Source: Bacteroidales bacterium
GTDB lineage: Bacteria > Bacteroidota > Bacteroidia > Bacteroidales > UBA1715
Length of the DNA stretch: 8,849 bases
Direction: 5' to 3'
Assembly (NCBI GenBank): GCA_031262005.1
Contig: JAISIO010000006.1
Coordinates: forward strand, 1 to 8,849
In this document: positions 1-5,603 of the stretch, piece after piece
How positions within the stretch are numbered: position 1 is the first letter of the stretch
Layout of the letters: every line of letters starts with the position of its first letter
Notes under the pieces: model-generated
Databases searched by the model: none
What the model was told of the DNA's origin: nothing
Seen by the model: the letters and a program-made list of their open reading frames with translations, nothing else
Program-made: the position numbers and the translations under genes

Positions 1-164
1 ACAAAATTTTCAGGCGATTCTATATGCCACACAAAGTACGATTTTTTTGCCAAGTCCCAAATACTATGTTCATCGAAAAAAGCAATCACTTCTTTTCCCG
101 ATAAGTTTTTTTGGTTGCGATAATATTCCACAACAAAAGCCAAAAATGCGTTTTCTTTGCTCAC
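1..164 (-). CDS. DUF3791-like small protein, C-terminus beyond window edge
   Basis: About 54 codons are visible, read from a GTG at 164 on the minus strand and running off the left edge without a stop. The protein begins VSKENAFLAFVVEYY and continues through NLSGKEVIAFFDEHSIWD to a YFVWHIESPE segment. This hydrophobic start, the LSGKEV turn, an aromatic/acidic helix and a late H-x-E resemble the DUF3791 family of 65-80 residue proteins common in Bacteroidetes and Firmicutes, often found next to DUF3990 genes. The function is unknown. The GTG start is supported by a GGAGGA motif six bases upstream and by a GTGA overlap with the stop of the preceding gene, which implies translational coupling. 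It appears to be the last visible gene of the mntA-hepT operon. The family assignment is from memory of the motif pattern and is moderately sure; the reading frame is more secure. Confidence 0.6.
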   Translation of the reverse strand, partial: MSKENAFLAFVVEYYRNQKNLSGKEVIAFFDEHSIWDLAKKSYFVWHIESPENF

Positions 165-397
165 GACTGTTCCTCCGGAAATTCTAATGGGGTGGTTACA
201 TATATTTGCGCCAGCGTTTTGGCACTCAAATGCCACAATCCGGTAGCCGGATCTTGCAATTTTTCAAACAACTCGGATTTATACAATTCTTTAATGGCTG
301 TTTCTTCATTATTGTCGTACAATCCTTTAATTTCGGAAACAACCTGCGGAACTATACAAACGCCCAACAATGCCGATAATTGATTCTTATTCATCAT
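161..397 (-). CDS. Unrecognised 78-residue protein in the toxin-antitoxin operon
   Basis: The 78-residue product begins MMNKNQLSALLGVCIVPQ and ends EFPEEQS. I do not recognise a named family. It looks like a small helical cytosolic protein: a hydrophobic N-terminal helix (residues 6-20), an acidic helix around YDNNEETAIKELYKSELFEKL (about 27-47), and a WHLSAKTLAQIY helix (about 55-66). There is no signal peptide. It starts 18 bases after the hepT stop and its own stop overlaps the start of the DUF3791-like gene by four bases, so it is very probably translated from the mntA-hepT transcript. Two adjacent ATGs (397 and 394) are possible starts; the GGAGG at 404-408 is better spaced for the first. 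It could be an accessory of the toxin-antitoxin pair or half of a separate two-gene module with the DUF3791-like protein; I cannot tell which. Confidence 0.65.
   Translation of the reverse strand: MMNKNQLSALLGVCIVPQVVSEIKGLYDNNEETAIKELYKSELFEKLQDPATGLWHLSAKTLAQIYVTTPLEFPEEQS
171..176 (-). promoter_or_regulatory. Shine-Dalgarno site for the DUF3791-like gene
   Basis: The minus strand reads GGAGGA, six bases before the GTG at 164. It decides the non-ATG start. Because the motif lies inside the last codons (Pro-Glu-Glu) of the upstream gene, part of the match could be coding coincidence. Confidence 0.5.
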
Positions 398-403
398 TGC
401 GCA

Positions 404-408
404 CCTCC
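404..408 (-). promoter_or_regulatory. Shine-Dalgarno site for the 78-residue gene
   Basis: The minus strand reads GGAGG (within GTGGAGGTG), six bases upstream of the ATG at 397. It lies in the non-coding gap after the hepT stop, so coding constraint does not explain it. Strong Shine-Dalgarno motifs are uncommon in Bacteroidetes. Confidence 0.55.
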
Positions 409-415
409 ACAGTAT

Positions 416-796
416 TTAAAGTTTCGTTGAAACGTCTTTTTTAATTTGTTTTATGCAAGTACTCATTTGAGGAACATACATTACAGCTGCGTTAAAAACA
501 ATCTCCGCATCGACTTCAAAATAATGATGTGCAATAATATCCCTCATTCCCATAACTTTTGTCCAATCAACGACGGGATATTTTTTTAACAATTGTTTTT
601 TAGTTCGCTTATCTATACTTTTTAATTCCTCACCTATTGCCAAAATTTTCATACAAACACCATTACGCAAAAGCGTTCCGTGTTGAGTACACACAAAATC
701 ATCAATGGTTTTTATATCTTTCATCCATTCAGTAATTTCCTGCAACGAACACTCTATATTCTCTAAAATATCTAATATCAACTCTTTATCACACAT
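416..796 (-). CDS. hepT: HepT-like HEPN-domain toxin (DUF86 family)
   Basis: This 126-residue, all-helical protein has the HEPN signature RDIIAHHYFEVD at residues 85-96, giving R85-x4-H90-x-Y92, the RX4HXY motif of HepT toxins. Length and the downstream motif position fit the DUF86 family. HepT proteins studied elsewhere act as RNases, and the tyrosine of this motif is AMPylated by the partner MntA, which inactivates the toxin; both are knowledge of the family, not visible here. All motif residues are intact, so the toxin is predicted to be functional. Its ATG lies inside the end of mntA: the two genes share eight bases (ATGTGTGA), a classic arrangement for coupled synthesis of partner proteins. 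There is only a weak purine-rich stretch before the start, consistent with coupling to mntA translation. Confidence 0.9.
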   Translation of the reverse strand: MCDKELILDILENIECSLQEITEWMKDIKTIDDFVCTQHGTLLRNGVCMKILAIGEELKSIDKRTKKQLLKKYPVVDWTKVMGMRDIIAHHYFEVDAEIVFNAAVMYVPQMSTCIKQIKKDVSTKL

Positions 797-1088
797 AAAT
801 AGCTTCTCTTTCTATTCGTTTCTTTAAAATCGGATTAGTATACTTACTCATTCTCACAATATCAACTTTCGTTCCCAATAAATGTTCTAATTCGGAATAA
901 ACACCCACAAAAGCCATCATGTCGGGCGTGGGCATTTCAATACAAATATCTATATCGCTTTCGGAATGGTGCATTTCACGAGCAACCGAACCAAAAATAC
1001 CAATCCGAGAAACGCCGTATTTATCCCGTAATTCGTCTTTATGGCTTCGTAGTAGATTAAGATAATATGTGTTTGTTTTGTGATGCAT
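789..1088 (-). CDS. mntA: MntA-like minimal nucleotidyltransferase antitoxin
   Basis: Counted from the ATG at 1088, this is a 99-residue protein with a complete MNT motif: G33-S34, ten residues, D45-x-D47 (in GIFGSVAR...SDIDI), and a third carboxylate D76 in KVDIV. These residues bind metal and nucleotide in the polymerase-beta nucleotidyltransferase fold. In characterised MntA/HepT pairs this enzyme neutralises HepT by AMPylating its RX4HXY tyrosine. Order is antitoxin first, toxin second, with an 8-base overlap. The frame stays open upstream to a TTG at 1142, which would add 18 residues, but that stretch contains a promoter-like TACTTTTG and lies against the terminator of sdhCAB, so I prefer the ATG at 1088. 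The region before it is A-rich without a Shine-Dalgarno motif. Confidence 0.9.
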   Translation of the reverse strand: MHHKTNTYYLNLLRSHKDELRDKYGVSRIGIFGSVAREMHHSESDIDICIEMPTPDMMAFVGVYSELEHLLGTKVDIVRMSKYTNPILKKRIEREAIYV

Positions 1089-1102
1089 TTTTTTACTTTC
1101 AA

Positions 1103-1131
1103 CAAAAGTACATTTTTTTCCGATTGCAAAA
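1103..1131 (-). promoter_or_regulatory. Probable Bacteroidetes-type promoter of mntA-hepT
   Basis: On the minus strand a TTTTG (1131-1127) is followed after 16 bases by TACTTTTG (1110-1103), matching the Bacteroidetes -7 consensus TAnnTTTG exactly; the spacing is a little shorter than the usual 19 or so. Transcription would begin near 1096, only about eight bases before the ATG at 1088, giving a very short leader. It lies just downstream of the sdhB terminator, as expected for an independent operon. Confidence 0.5.
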
Positions 1132-1143
1132 TTACCCTTCAAT

Positions 1144-1180
1144 AAAAAAAGAGCAGCTCAACAAAGAACCACTCTTTTTT
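1144..1180 (-). terminator. Intrinsic terminator of the sdhCAB operon
   Basis: The two arms AAAAAAGAG and CTCTTTTTT pair perfectly (9 bp). In the minus-strand RNA the inner bases continue pairing (UGGUUC with GAGCUG, using three G-U wobbles) for a 15-bp stem, with loop UUUGUU at 1160-1165 and a terminal U run. In the plus-strand RNA the three wobbles become C-A mismatches, so the hairpin is better formed in the direction leaving sdhB. It sits about 40 bases after the sdhB stop. Confidence 0.8.
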
Positions 1181-1220
1181 CAATTAGCCAATTAGTCAAT
1201 TAGCCGATTTATCAATTATA
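1181..1220. repeat. 8-base tandem tract (CAATTAGC family) after sdhB
   Basis: Five consecutive octamers fill the gap between the sdhB stop codon and the terminator: CAATTAGC, CAATTAGT, CAATTAGC, then the degenerate CGATTTAT and CAATTATA. The tract begins exactly at the terminator arm and ends at the base before the stop codon. It is transcribed as the 3' untranslated end of sdhCAB. No function is known to me. Confidence 0.75.
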
Positions 1221-1982
1221 TTAATCTTTCAATTTGGCGCAAAGAAACTCGCGATTCAAGCGAGCAATATTTGCAATCGAAACATTTTTAGGACATTGTG
1301 CTTCGCAAGCGGCAGTATTGGTACAGTTACCAAAACCAAGTTCGTCCATTTTGGCAACCATATTTTTGGCACGGCGTGCAGCTTCTATACGTCCTTGTGG
1401 CAACAAGGCAAGTTGCGAAACTTTTGCCGAAACAAACAACATAGCCGAACCGTTTTTACAGCTTGCCACACAAGCTCCGCAACCAATGCACGACGCAGCA
1501 TCCATAGCCTCGTCGGCAGCTGCTTTGGAAATTGGAATTGCGTTACCATCGGGCACACCACCGGTGTTTACCGACACAAAACCGCCAACAGCCATAATTT
1601 TATCAAATGCTCTACGGTCTACAATCAAATCTTTGATTACCGGAAATCCGGCAGAACGCCACGGTTCTATTGTAATGGTATCGCCGGTTTTGAATTTACG
1701 CATGTGCAATTGGCAAGTTGTAACATCTTCATCGGGTCCGTGAGCATGACCGTTGATGTAAAGACTACACATACCGCAAATTCCTTCGCGACAGTCGTGG
1801 TCAAATGCCACCGGTTCTTTGCCTTCGGTAATTAATTGTTCGTTCAGCACGTCCATCATTTCCAAGAATGAACTATCGGGAGAAATATTGCTAACGCTGT
1901 AGGTTTCAAACTGTCCTTTATCTTTTGGGCTTTTTTGACGCCACACTTTGAGTGTCAAATTCAAACTTTGTTTTTCGCTCAT
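1221..1982 (-). CDS. sdhB: Succinate dehydrogenase/fumarate reductase iron-sulfur subunit
   Basis: The 253-residue protein carries all cysteines for three clusters. C64, C69, C72 and C90 (in HDCREGICGMC and TTCQLH) fit the [2Fe-2S] ferredoxin domain. C165, C168, C171 and C230 (CIGCGAC and CP) fit the [4Fe-4S] cluster, and C175, C220 and C226 the [3Fe-4S] cluster next to the quinone site. Together they form the electron wire between the SdhA flavin and the SdhC haems. Length is normal for the Bacteroidetes form (about 250). It begins 43 bases after the sdhA stop and is the last gene of sdhCAB, followed by an octamer repeat tract and a terminator. Whether the complex runs mainly as fumarate reductase or succinate dehydrogenase cannot be read from the sequence; frdB is an equally valid name. 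Confidence 0.97.
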   Translation of the reverse strand: MSEKQSLNLTLKVWRQKSPKDKGQFETYSVSNISPDSSFLEMMDVLNEQLITEGKEPVAFDHDCREGICGMCSLYINGHAHGPDEDVTTCQLHMRKFKTGDTITIEPWRSAGFPVIKDLIVDRRAFDKIMAVGGFVSVNTGGVPDGNAIPISKAAADEAMDAASCIGCGACVASCKNGSAMLFVSAKVSQLALLPQGRIEAARRAKNMVAKMDELGFGNCTNTAACEAQCPKNVSIANIARLNREFLCAKLKD

Positions 1983-2025
1983 AACTTTATATTTTTAAAT
2001 TCCGTAACGGAAGTTTGCACTAAAT

Positions 2026-3960
2026 TTATTTATAATTTCTTTGAACTAATTTACACTCTTCAAATACAAGAGGCTCTTTGTGAAGTTCCGGCTCTGCGTT
2101 TTCGCCTTTGTATTCCCATGCACCTACGTAAGCAAAGTTCGCATCATCGCGTTTTGCCTCGCCTTCTTCGGTTTGGTGTTCTTCACGGAAGTGTCCTCCG
2201 CACGATTCTTCGCGAATCAATGCATCGCGAGCCATAAGTTCGCCAAGTTCAAGGAAGTCTGCCACACGATTTGCTTTCTCAAGCTCTGTATTCATTTCGT
2301 TTGCCGAACCCGGTATGCGCACGTCTGCCCAAAATTCTTTGCGAATAGCTACAATTTCTTCTATTGCTTCTTTCAAACCGGCTTCGTTACGAGCCATACC
2401 AACTTTTTCCCACATTACTTTTCCAAGTTTTTTGTGGAAATAGTCTACCGATTTTTTCCCTTTTACATTCATCAATTTGGCAACATGTGCATTTACATCA
2501 CCCACAACTTTTGCAAATTCGCCTTCGGCAACATTCATACGAGGCGTGTGAAGTTCTCCTGCCAAATAATTTTGCAATGTGTAAGGCAACACAAAATACC
2601 CGTCAGCCAAACCTTGCATCAATGCCGAAGCTCCCAAACGGTTAGCACCGTGATCGGAGAAATTCGCTTCGCCTGCGGCAAATAATCCCGGAATGGTTGT
2701 TTGCAATTCATAATCGACCCAAATACCACCCATAGTGTAGTGAATTGCAGGGTAAATCATCATTGGTGTTTCGTATGGATTTTGGTCGGTAATTTTTTCA
2801 TACATTTGGAATAAGTTACCGTAACGAGCCTCAACCACATCGCGACCAAGACGTTCGATTGCATATTTAAAATCCAAATAAACCGCTTCACCGGATTCTA
2901 CACCGTAACCGGCATCGCATCGTTCTTTTGCAGCACGTGAAGCTACGTCGCGAGGCACCAAGTTACCAAACGCTGGATAACGACGTTCCAAATAGAAATC
3001 ACGATCTTCATCGGCAATATTTTCGGGTTTTAATTTTCCTGCACGAATTGCTTCGGCATCTTCTTTGCGTTTCGGAGCCCAAATTCGTCCGTCGTTACGC
3101 AAACTTTCCGACATCAAAGTCAATTTTGATTGGAATTCACCGTGAACAGGAATACAAGTAGGGTGAATTTGCACATAGCAAGGATTTGCAAAGTATGCAC
3201 CTTTTTTATAGGCTTTCCACGCTGCGCTACCATTCGATCCCATTGCATTGGTTGAAAGAAAATATACATTTCCGTAACCACCGGTAGCAATTACCACTGC
3301 GTGACCAAAATGTGCTTCAATTTCACCTGTTACCAAGTTACGCGACACTATACCGCGACATTTTCCGTCAATTACCACAATGTCCATCATTTCGGTACGA
3401 GTGAACATTTTTACTGTGCCTTTCCCTATTTGACGGCTCAAAGCCGAATATGCTCCCAACAATAATTGTTGTCCTGTTTGACCTTTTGCATAAAACGTGC
3501 GTGAAACTTGCGCACCGCCAAACGAACGGTTATCCAAAAGCCCTCCGTAATCGCGAGCGAAAGGCACTCCTTGTGCCACACATTGGTCTATAATACTGTT
3601 ACTCACTTCGGCAAGGCGATACACGTTTGCCTCACGAGCGCGATAGTCGCCACCTTTTACTGTGTCGTAAAACAGGCGAAATACACTGTCGCCATCGTTT
3701 TGATAATTTTTTGCCGCATTAATACCGCCTTGTGCTGCAATTGAATGCGCACGGCGCGGACTATCTTGATACGCAAAACATTTTACATTGAACCCAAGTT
3801 CGCCAAGCGATGCTGCTGCTGCGCCACCTGCCAATCCGGAGCCAACCACTATAACGTCTAATTTACGTTTGTTAGCCGGATTTACTAATTTTTGATGGTT
3901 TTTATAATTTTGCCACTTTTGGGCTAATTGTCCTTCGGGAATTCTATTTTCTAATGCCAT
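2026..3960 (-). CDS. sdhA: Succinate dehydrogenase/fumarate reductase flavoprotein subunit
   Basis: At 644 residues this matches the long flavoprotein of Bacteroidetes type-B complexes. The FAD Rossmann motif VVGSGLAGG is at residues 38-46, and H72 in RRAHSIAAQGG is the expected covalent FAD attachment site. Substrate and active-site segments are all present: HPT (H266), PRDVASR with the proton-shuttle arginine R337, HYTMGG (H407), AAGE (428-431) and GANRLGASAL (R441). It interconverts succinate and fumarate on the cytoplasmic side of the inner membrane; in fermentative Bacteroidetes it usually reduces fumarate. The ATG at 3960 is preceded by an A/T-rich leader without a Shine-Dalgarno motif. 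The gap to sdhC (100 bases) contains two repeat tracts, that to sdhB is 43 bases. No truncation or frameshift is visible. Confidence 0.98.
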   Translation of the reverse strand: MALENRIPEGQLAQKWQNYKNHQKLVNPANKRKLDVIVVGSGLAGGAAAASLGELGFNVKCFAYQDSPRRAHSIAAQGGINAAKNYQNDGDSVFRLFYDTVKGGDYRAREANVYRLAEVSNSIIDQCVAQGVPFARDYGGLLDNRSFGGAQVSRTFYAKGQTGQQLLLGAYSALSRQIGKGTVKMFTRTEMMDIVVIDGKCRGIVSRNLVTGEIEAHFGHAVVIATGGYGNVYFLSTNAMGSNGSAAWKAYKKGAYFANPCYVQIHPTCIPVHGEFQSKLTLMSESLRNDGRIWAPKRKEDAEAIRAGKLKPENIADEDRDFYLERRYPAFGNLVPRDVASRAAKERCDAGYGVESGEAVYLDFKYAIERLGRDVVEARYGNLFQMYEKITDQNPYETPMMIYPAIHYTMGGIWVDYELQTTIPGLFAAGEANFSDHGANRLGASALMQGLADGYFVLPYTLQNYLAGELHTPRMNVAEGEFAKVVGDVNAHVAKLMNVKGKKSVDYFHKKLGKVMWEKVGMARNEAGLKEAIEEIVAIRKEFWADVRIPGSANEMNTELEKANRVADFLELGELMARDALIREESCGGHFREEHQTEEGEAKRDDANFAYVGAWEYKGENAEPELHKEPLVFEECKLVQRNYK

Positions 3961-3991
3961 AATTCTTACTGATTTAAAGTTTTTTTAAAGA

Positions 3992-4018
3992 GGAGTTAAA
4001 GAAGTTAGAGGAGTTAGG
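3992..4018. repeat. Three-unit 9-base tandem repeat between sdhC and sdhA
   Basis: The plus strand reads GGAGTTAAA, GAAGTTAGA, GGAGTTAGG in exact 9-base register. The first two units are identical to the two main unit types of the long array at 4861-5091, in the same orientation. This copy lies inside the operon and is therefore transcribed. Confidence 0.75.
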
Positions 4019-4025
4019 AGTTTTT

Positions 4026-4060
4026 CATTCCTACATTTCTAATTTCTTTCATTCCTAAAT
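4026..4060. repeat. 8-base tandem tract (CATTCCTA family) at the end of sdhC
   Basis: Octamers CATTCCTA, CATTTCTA, ATTTCTTT, CATTCCTA run up to the sdhC stop codon (4061-4063). On the plus strand the tract lacks G entirely. A 19-base word here (4044-4062) matches 18 of 19 bases at 5297-5315 in the other CATTCCTA-type tract. Confidence 0.7.
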
Positions 4061-4753
4061 TCACATAATTGATACAATATAATATACAACAACAACTGCG
4101 GCAAAGCCCAAACAAATAATAGTTGCCACCACATTTGAAACTGTTTGCCAGCGTTTTATCCATTTGAGATTATTCCAACCCAACGTTTGCAAAGCACTCC
4201 AAAAACCGTGAGTTAAGTGAAACCATATTGCAACCAATGCTATTACATATAATATGGTATTAATCGGACTTGTGAACGTGTGGCGTATCCAGTGTACACC
4301 GTCGGTTGCCAAAGCCATTGCTTCTTCACTCACGTGCATACCCATCATATGTTGCAATTCTACCAATTGCATTTTTGCCCAAAAATGATACAAGTGCAAA
4401 ATCAAAAAAGCGCCAATAGTAATACCGAGCACAAGCATATTCTGCGAAGCCCATTCCACATGTTTAGGTCGTGCTGTAACAGCATACGCATCGCTACCGC
4501 GCGCTTTGCGATTGTTGAAAAACAACACAAATGCGTACACCATGTGAAACACTGCACCTGCCGCCAAAACCATGGTTGCTGCCAATGCGTACCAATTTGC
4601 CCCTAAAAATTCACATATTGCATTGTAGCCACTTTCAGAAATAAGTGCTACCACATTCATGCTCATGTGAAAAAGCAGAAACAGAATAAGAAAAAGACCG
4701 GAAATACTCATTATGAGTTTCTTACCGATTGAAGAACAGAAAAGATTTGCCAT
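4061..4753 (-). CDS. sdhC: Succinate dehydrogenase/fumarate reductase cytochrome b subunit
   Basis: The 230-residue membrane protein has five hydrophobic helices at roughly 12-37, 54-79, 103-124, 163-185 and 204-228. This is the single-anchor, five-helix, di-haem (type B) architecture known from Wolinella FrdC and Bacillus SdhC. Candidate haem-ligand histidines lie within helices: H29 (LLFHMSMN), H70 (AVFHMVYA), H120 or H123 (LILHLYHFW) and H179 or H182 (WFHLTHGFW). It anchors SdhA and SdhB and exchanges electrons with menaquinone. It is the first gene of sdhCAB, starting about 43 bases after the predicted transcription start. The ATG at 4753 gives the expected short cytoplasmic N-terminus MANLFCSSIGKK. 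The stop codon touches an octamer repeat tract. frdC is an equally valid name. Confidence 0.95.
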   Translation of the reverse strand: MANLFCSSIGKKLIMSISGLFLILFLLFHMSMNVVALISESGYNAICEFLGANWYALAATMVLAAGAVFHMVYAFVLFFNNRKARGSDAYAVTARPKHVEWASQNMLVLGITIGAFLILHLYHFWAKMQLVELQHMMGMHVSEEAMALATDGVHWIRHTFTSPINTILYVIALVAIWFHLTHGFWSALQTLGWNNLKWIKRWQTVSNVVATIICLGFAAVVVVYYIVSIM

Positions 4754-4802
4754 AAAATAATTACGTTTTTTAATGTTTTATGTATAATTATGATAATTGC
4801 CA

Positions 4803-4832
4803 CAAAAATAGTAAAATTTGTAATTGAGCAAT
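4803..4832 (-). promoter_or_regulatory. Probable Bacteroidetes-type promoter of sdhCAB
   Basis: On the minus strand ATTG (4832-4829) is followed after 18 bases by TATTTTTG (4810-4803), an exact match to the Bacteroidetes -7 consensus TAnnTTTG at near-normal spacing. Transcription would begin about 4797, leaving a leader of some 43 bases before the sdhC ATG. The long 9-base repeat array begins only about 29 bases upstream of the -33 box. Confidence 0.6.
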
Positions 4833-4860
4833 CGTTATCTGCATAATATTTTACAAACAA

Positions 4861-5091
4861 GAAGTTAGAGGGGTTAAAGGAGTTAGAGAAGTTAGAGAAG
4901 TTAGAGAAGTTAGAGAAGTTAGAGAAGTTAGAGAAGTTAGAGAAGTTAGAGAAGTTAGAGGAGTTAAAGAAGTTAGAGGAGTTAAAGAAGTTAGAGGAGT
5001 TAAAGAAGTTAGAGGAGTTAAAGAAGTTAGAGGAGTTAGAGGAGTTAAAGAAGTTAGAGGAGTTAGAGGAGTTAAAGAAGTTAGAGGAGTT
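4861..5091. repeat. 25-unit 9-base tandem array with higher-order structure
   Basis: Twenty-five complete 9-base units (4861-5085) and a partial one follow without a single indel. After three mixed units comes a block of eight identical GAAGTTAGA units (4888-4959). Then come four copies of the pair GGAGTTAAA + GAAGTTAGA (4960-5031), then two copies of the triplet GGAGTTAGA + GGAGTTAAA + GAAGTTAGA (5032-5085). The plus strand has no C across the array, so strand asymmetry is strong. It lies upstream of the sdhC promoter and is not expected to be in the sdh transcript. The pattern indicates growth by slippage or unequal exchange at the 9-, 18- and 27-base levels. There are no spacers, so it is not a CRISPR array. 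Confidence 0.95.
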
Positions 5092-5126
5092 GCGGTCTTT
5101 TTTATGGATACTTCTAAAAATTATAT

Positions 5127-5264
5127 TGCGGCACGCTGCATCTGATGCGATACTTACTTATTTTAGTACAACTATCTACGGTATGCTGCATCTAAAAAGC
5201 TGCATAGCAGCGTAATAGCTGTAGTAATGATTAAGACACGGAATGCAAGGTGCAGCGCACCGTA
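5127..5264. repeat. Cluster of four 17-base palindromic repeats
   Basis: Four related 17-base words follow the pattern TACGGTRYGCTGCAYCT. Two are on the plus strand (5127-5143, TGCGGCACGCTGCATCT; 5177-5193, TACGGTATGCTGCATCT). Two are on the minus strand (5198-5214, reading TACGCTGCTATGCAGCT; 5248-5264, reading TACGGTGCGCTGCACCT). Several contain short perfect hairpins: GCATC-T-GATGC (5138-5148), GCTGC-ATA-GCAGC (5199-5211) and GGTGC-AGC-GCACC (5249-5261). The second and third copies face each other four bases apart. The cluster resembles REP-type dispersed repeats. I see no coding potential here. Confidence 0.65.
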
Positions 5265-5290
5265 ATAGTAAAATTTGATTTTTAGAAATG

Positions 5291-5326
5291 TTCTTATTCT
5301 TTCATTTCTAAATTCTTACATTCCTA
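5291..5326. repeat. 8-base tandem tract (ATTCCTAC family) in the divergent spacer
   Basis: Read in octamers, TTCTTATT, CTTTCATT, TCTAAATT and CTTACATT each end in ATT, followed by CCTA. The plus strand is free of G. It shares an 18-of-19-base word with the tract at the end of sdhC. Confidence 0.6.
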
Positions 5327-5424
5327 CCACCCCCAGCCCCCTGAAGGGGGAGCGTGAGCAACGGACTAACCCCGGACAACAGAACTACCACAGAACCAAA
5401 GTTCCCTTTCGGGGGATTTAGAGG
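5327..5424. mobile_element. Possible MITE-like element with GC-rich inverted ends
   Basis: This ~98-base block is far richer in G and C than its surroundings. The left end contains CCCCCTGAAGGGGG, a small hairpin at 5337-5350. The right end read on the minus strand (CCTCTAAATCCCCCGAAAGGGA) resembles the left end, so the two form imperfect terminal inverted repeats. A second hairpin, GAAC-CAAA-GTTC, lies at 5393-5404. No transposase or convincing open frame is inside. A non-autonomous element or dispersed intergenic repeat is the best reading. I do not see a clear target-site duplication. Confidence 0.45.
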
Positions 5425-5505
5425 ACTTGTGCAATTTTTTTTTCAACAAATTACTCACAATCAAAAAAAATCGTATTTTTGGACAATTTTCCGTAACTTT
5501 CACAT

Positions 5506-5535
5506 TTTGTAAAAATTTGAGAAAAAATATTTTTA
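5506..5535 (+). promoter_or_regulatory. Candidate promoter of the RCC1-repeat gene
   Basis: TTTG (5506-5509) is followed after 18 bases by TATTTTTA (5528-5535), seven of eight in the TAnnTTTG consensus. Spacing equals that of the sdhC promoter. A start near 5541 would give a leader of about 150 bases including the octamer tract at 5604-5667. An exact TATTTTTG also occurs at 5474-5481, but without an upstream TTTG at fitting distance. Confidence 0.35.
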
Positions 5536-5603
5536 TAACGACACGCAACCTTTTTACTAAAAATCTCGTCATACCACAAGACCCTAAAAAACAAAAACTT
5601 TCC

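Noticed and set aside
111..383. Plus-strand 90-codon frame opposite the small operon genes
   Set aside because: The minus-strand frames there have Shine-Dalgarno motifs and coupled overlaps, while this one has neither start signal nor family resemblance.
1234..1835. Plus-strand frames of 169 and 179 codons opposite sdhB
   Set aside because: They are antisense to a certain, motif-complete gene and resemble no protein family.
2080..2685. Plus-strand 201-codon frame opposite sdhA
   Set aside because: It lies wholly antisense to the flavoprotein gene, with a composition typical of a shadow frame.
4861..5091. CRISPR array
   Set aside because: Units are contiguous 9-mers with no spacers, and no cas gene is nearby.
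4828..5145. Open plus-strand frame across the 9-base array encoding Glu-Val-Arg/Gly-Val-Lys repeats
   Set aside because: There is no ATG, GTG or TTG start with a plausible upstream signal; openness follows simply from a 9-base period being divisible by three.
5474..5481. Exact TATTTTTG as the main promoter of the RCC1-repeat gene
   Set aside because: No TTTG-like -33 box lies at the right distance upstream; the pair at 5506-5535 has better spacing, though both remain possible.
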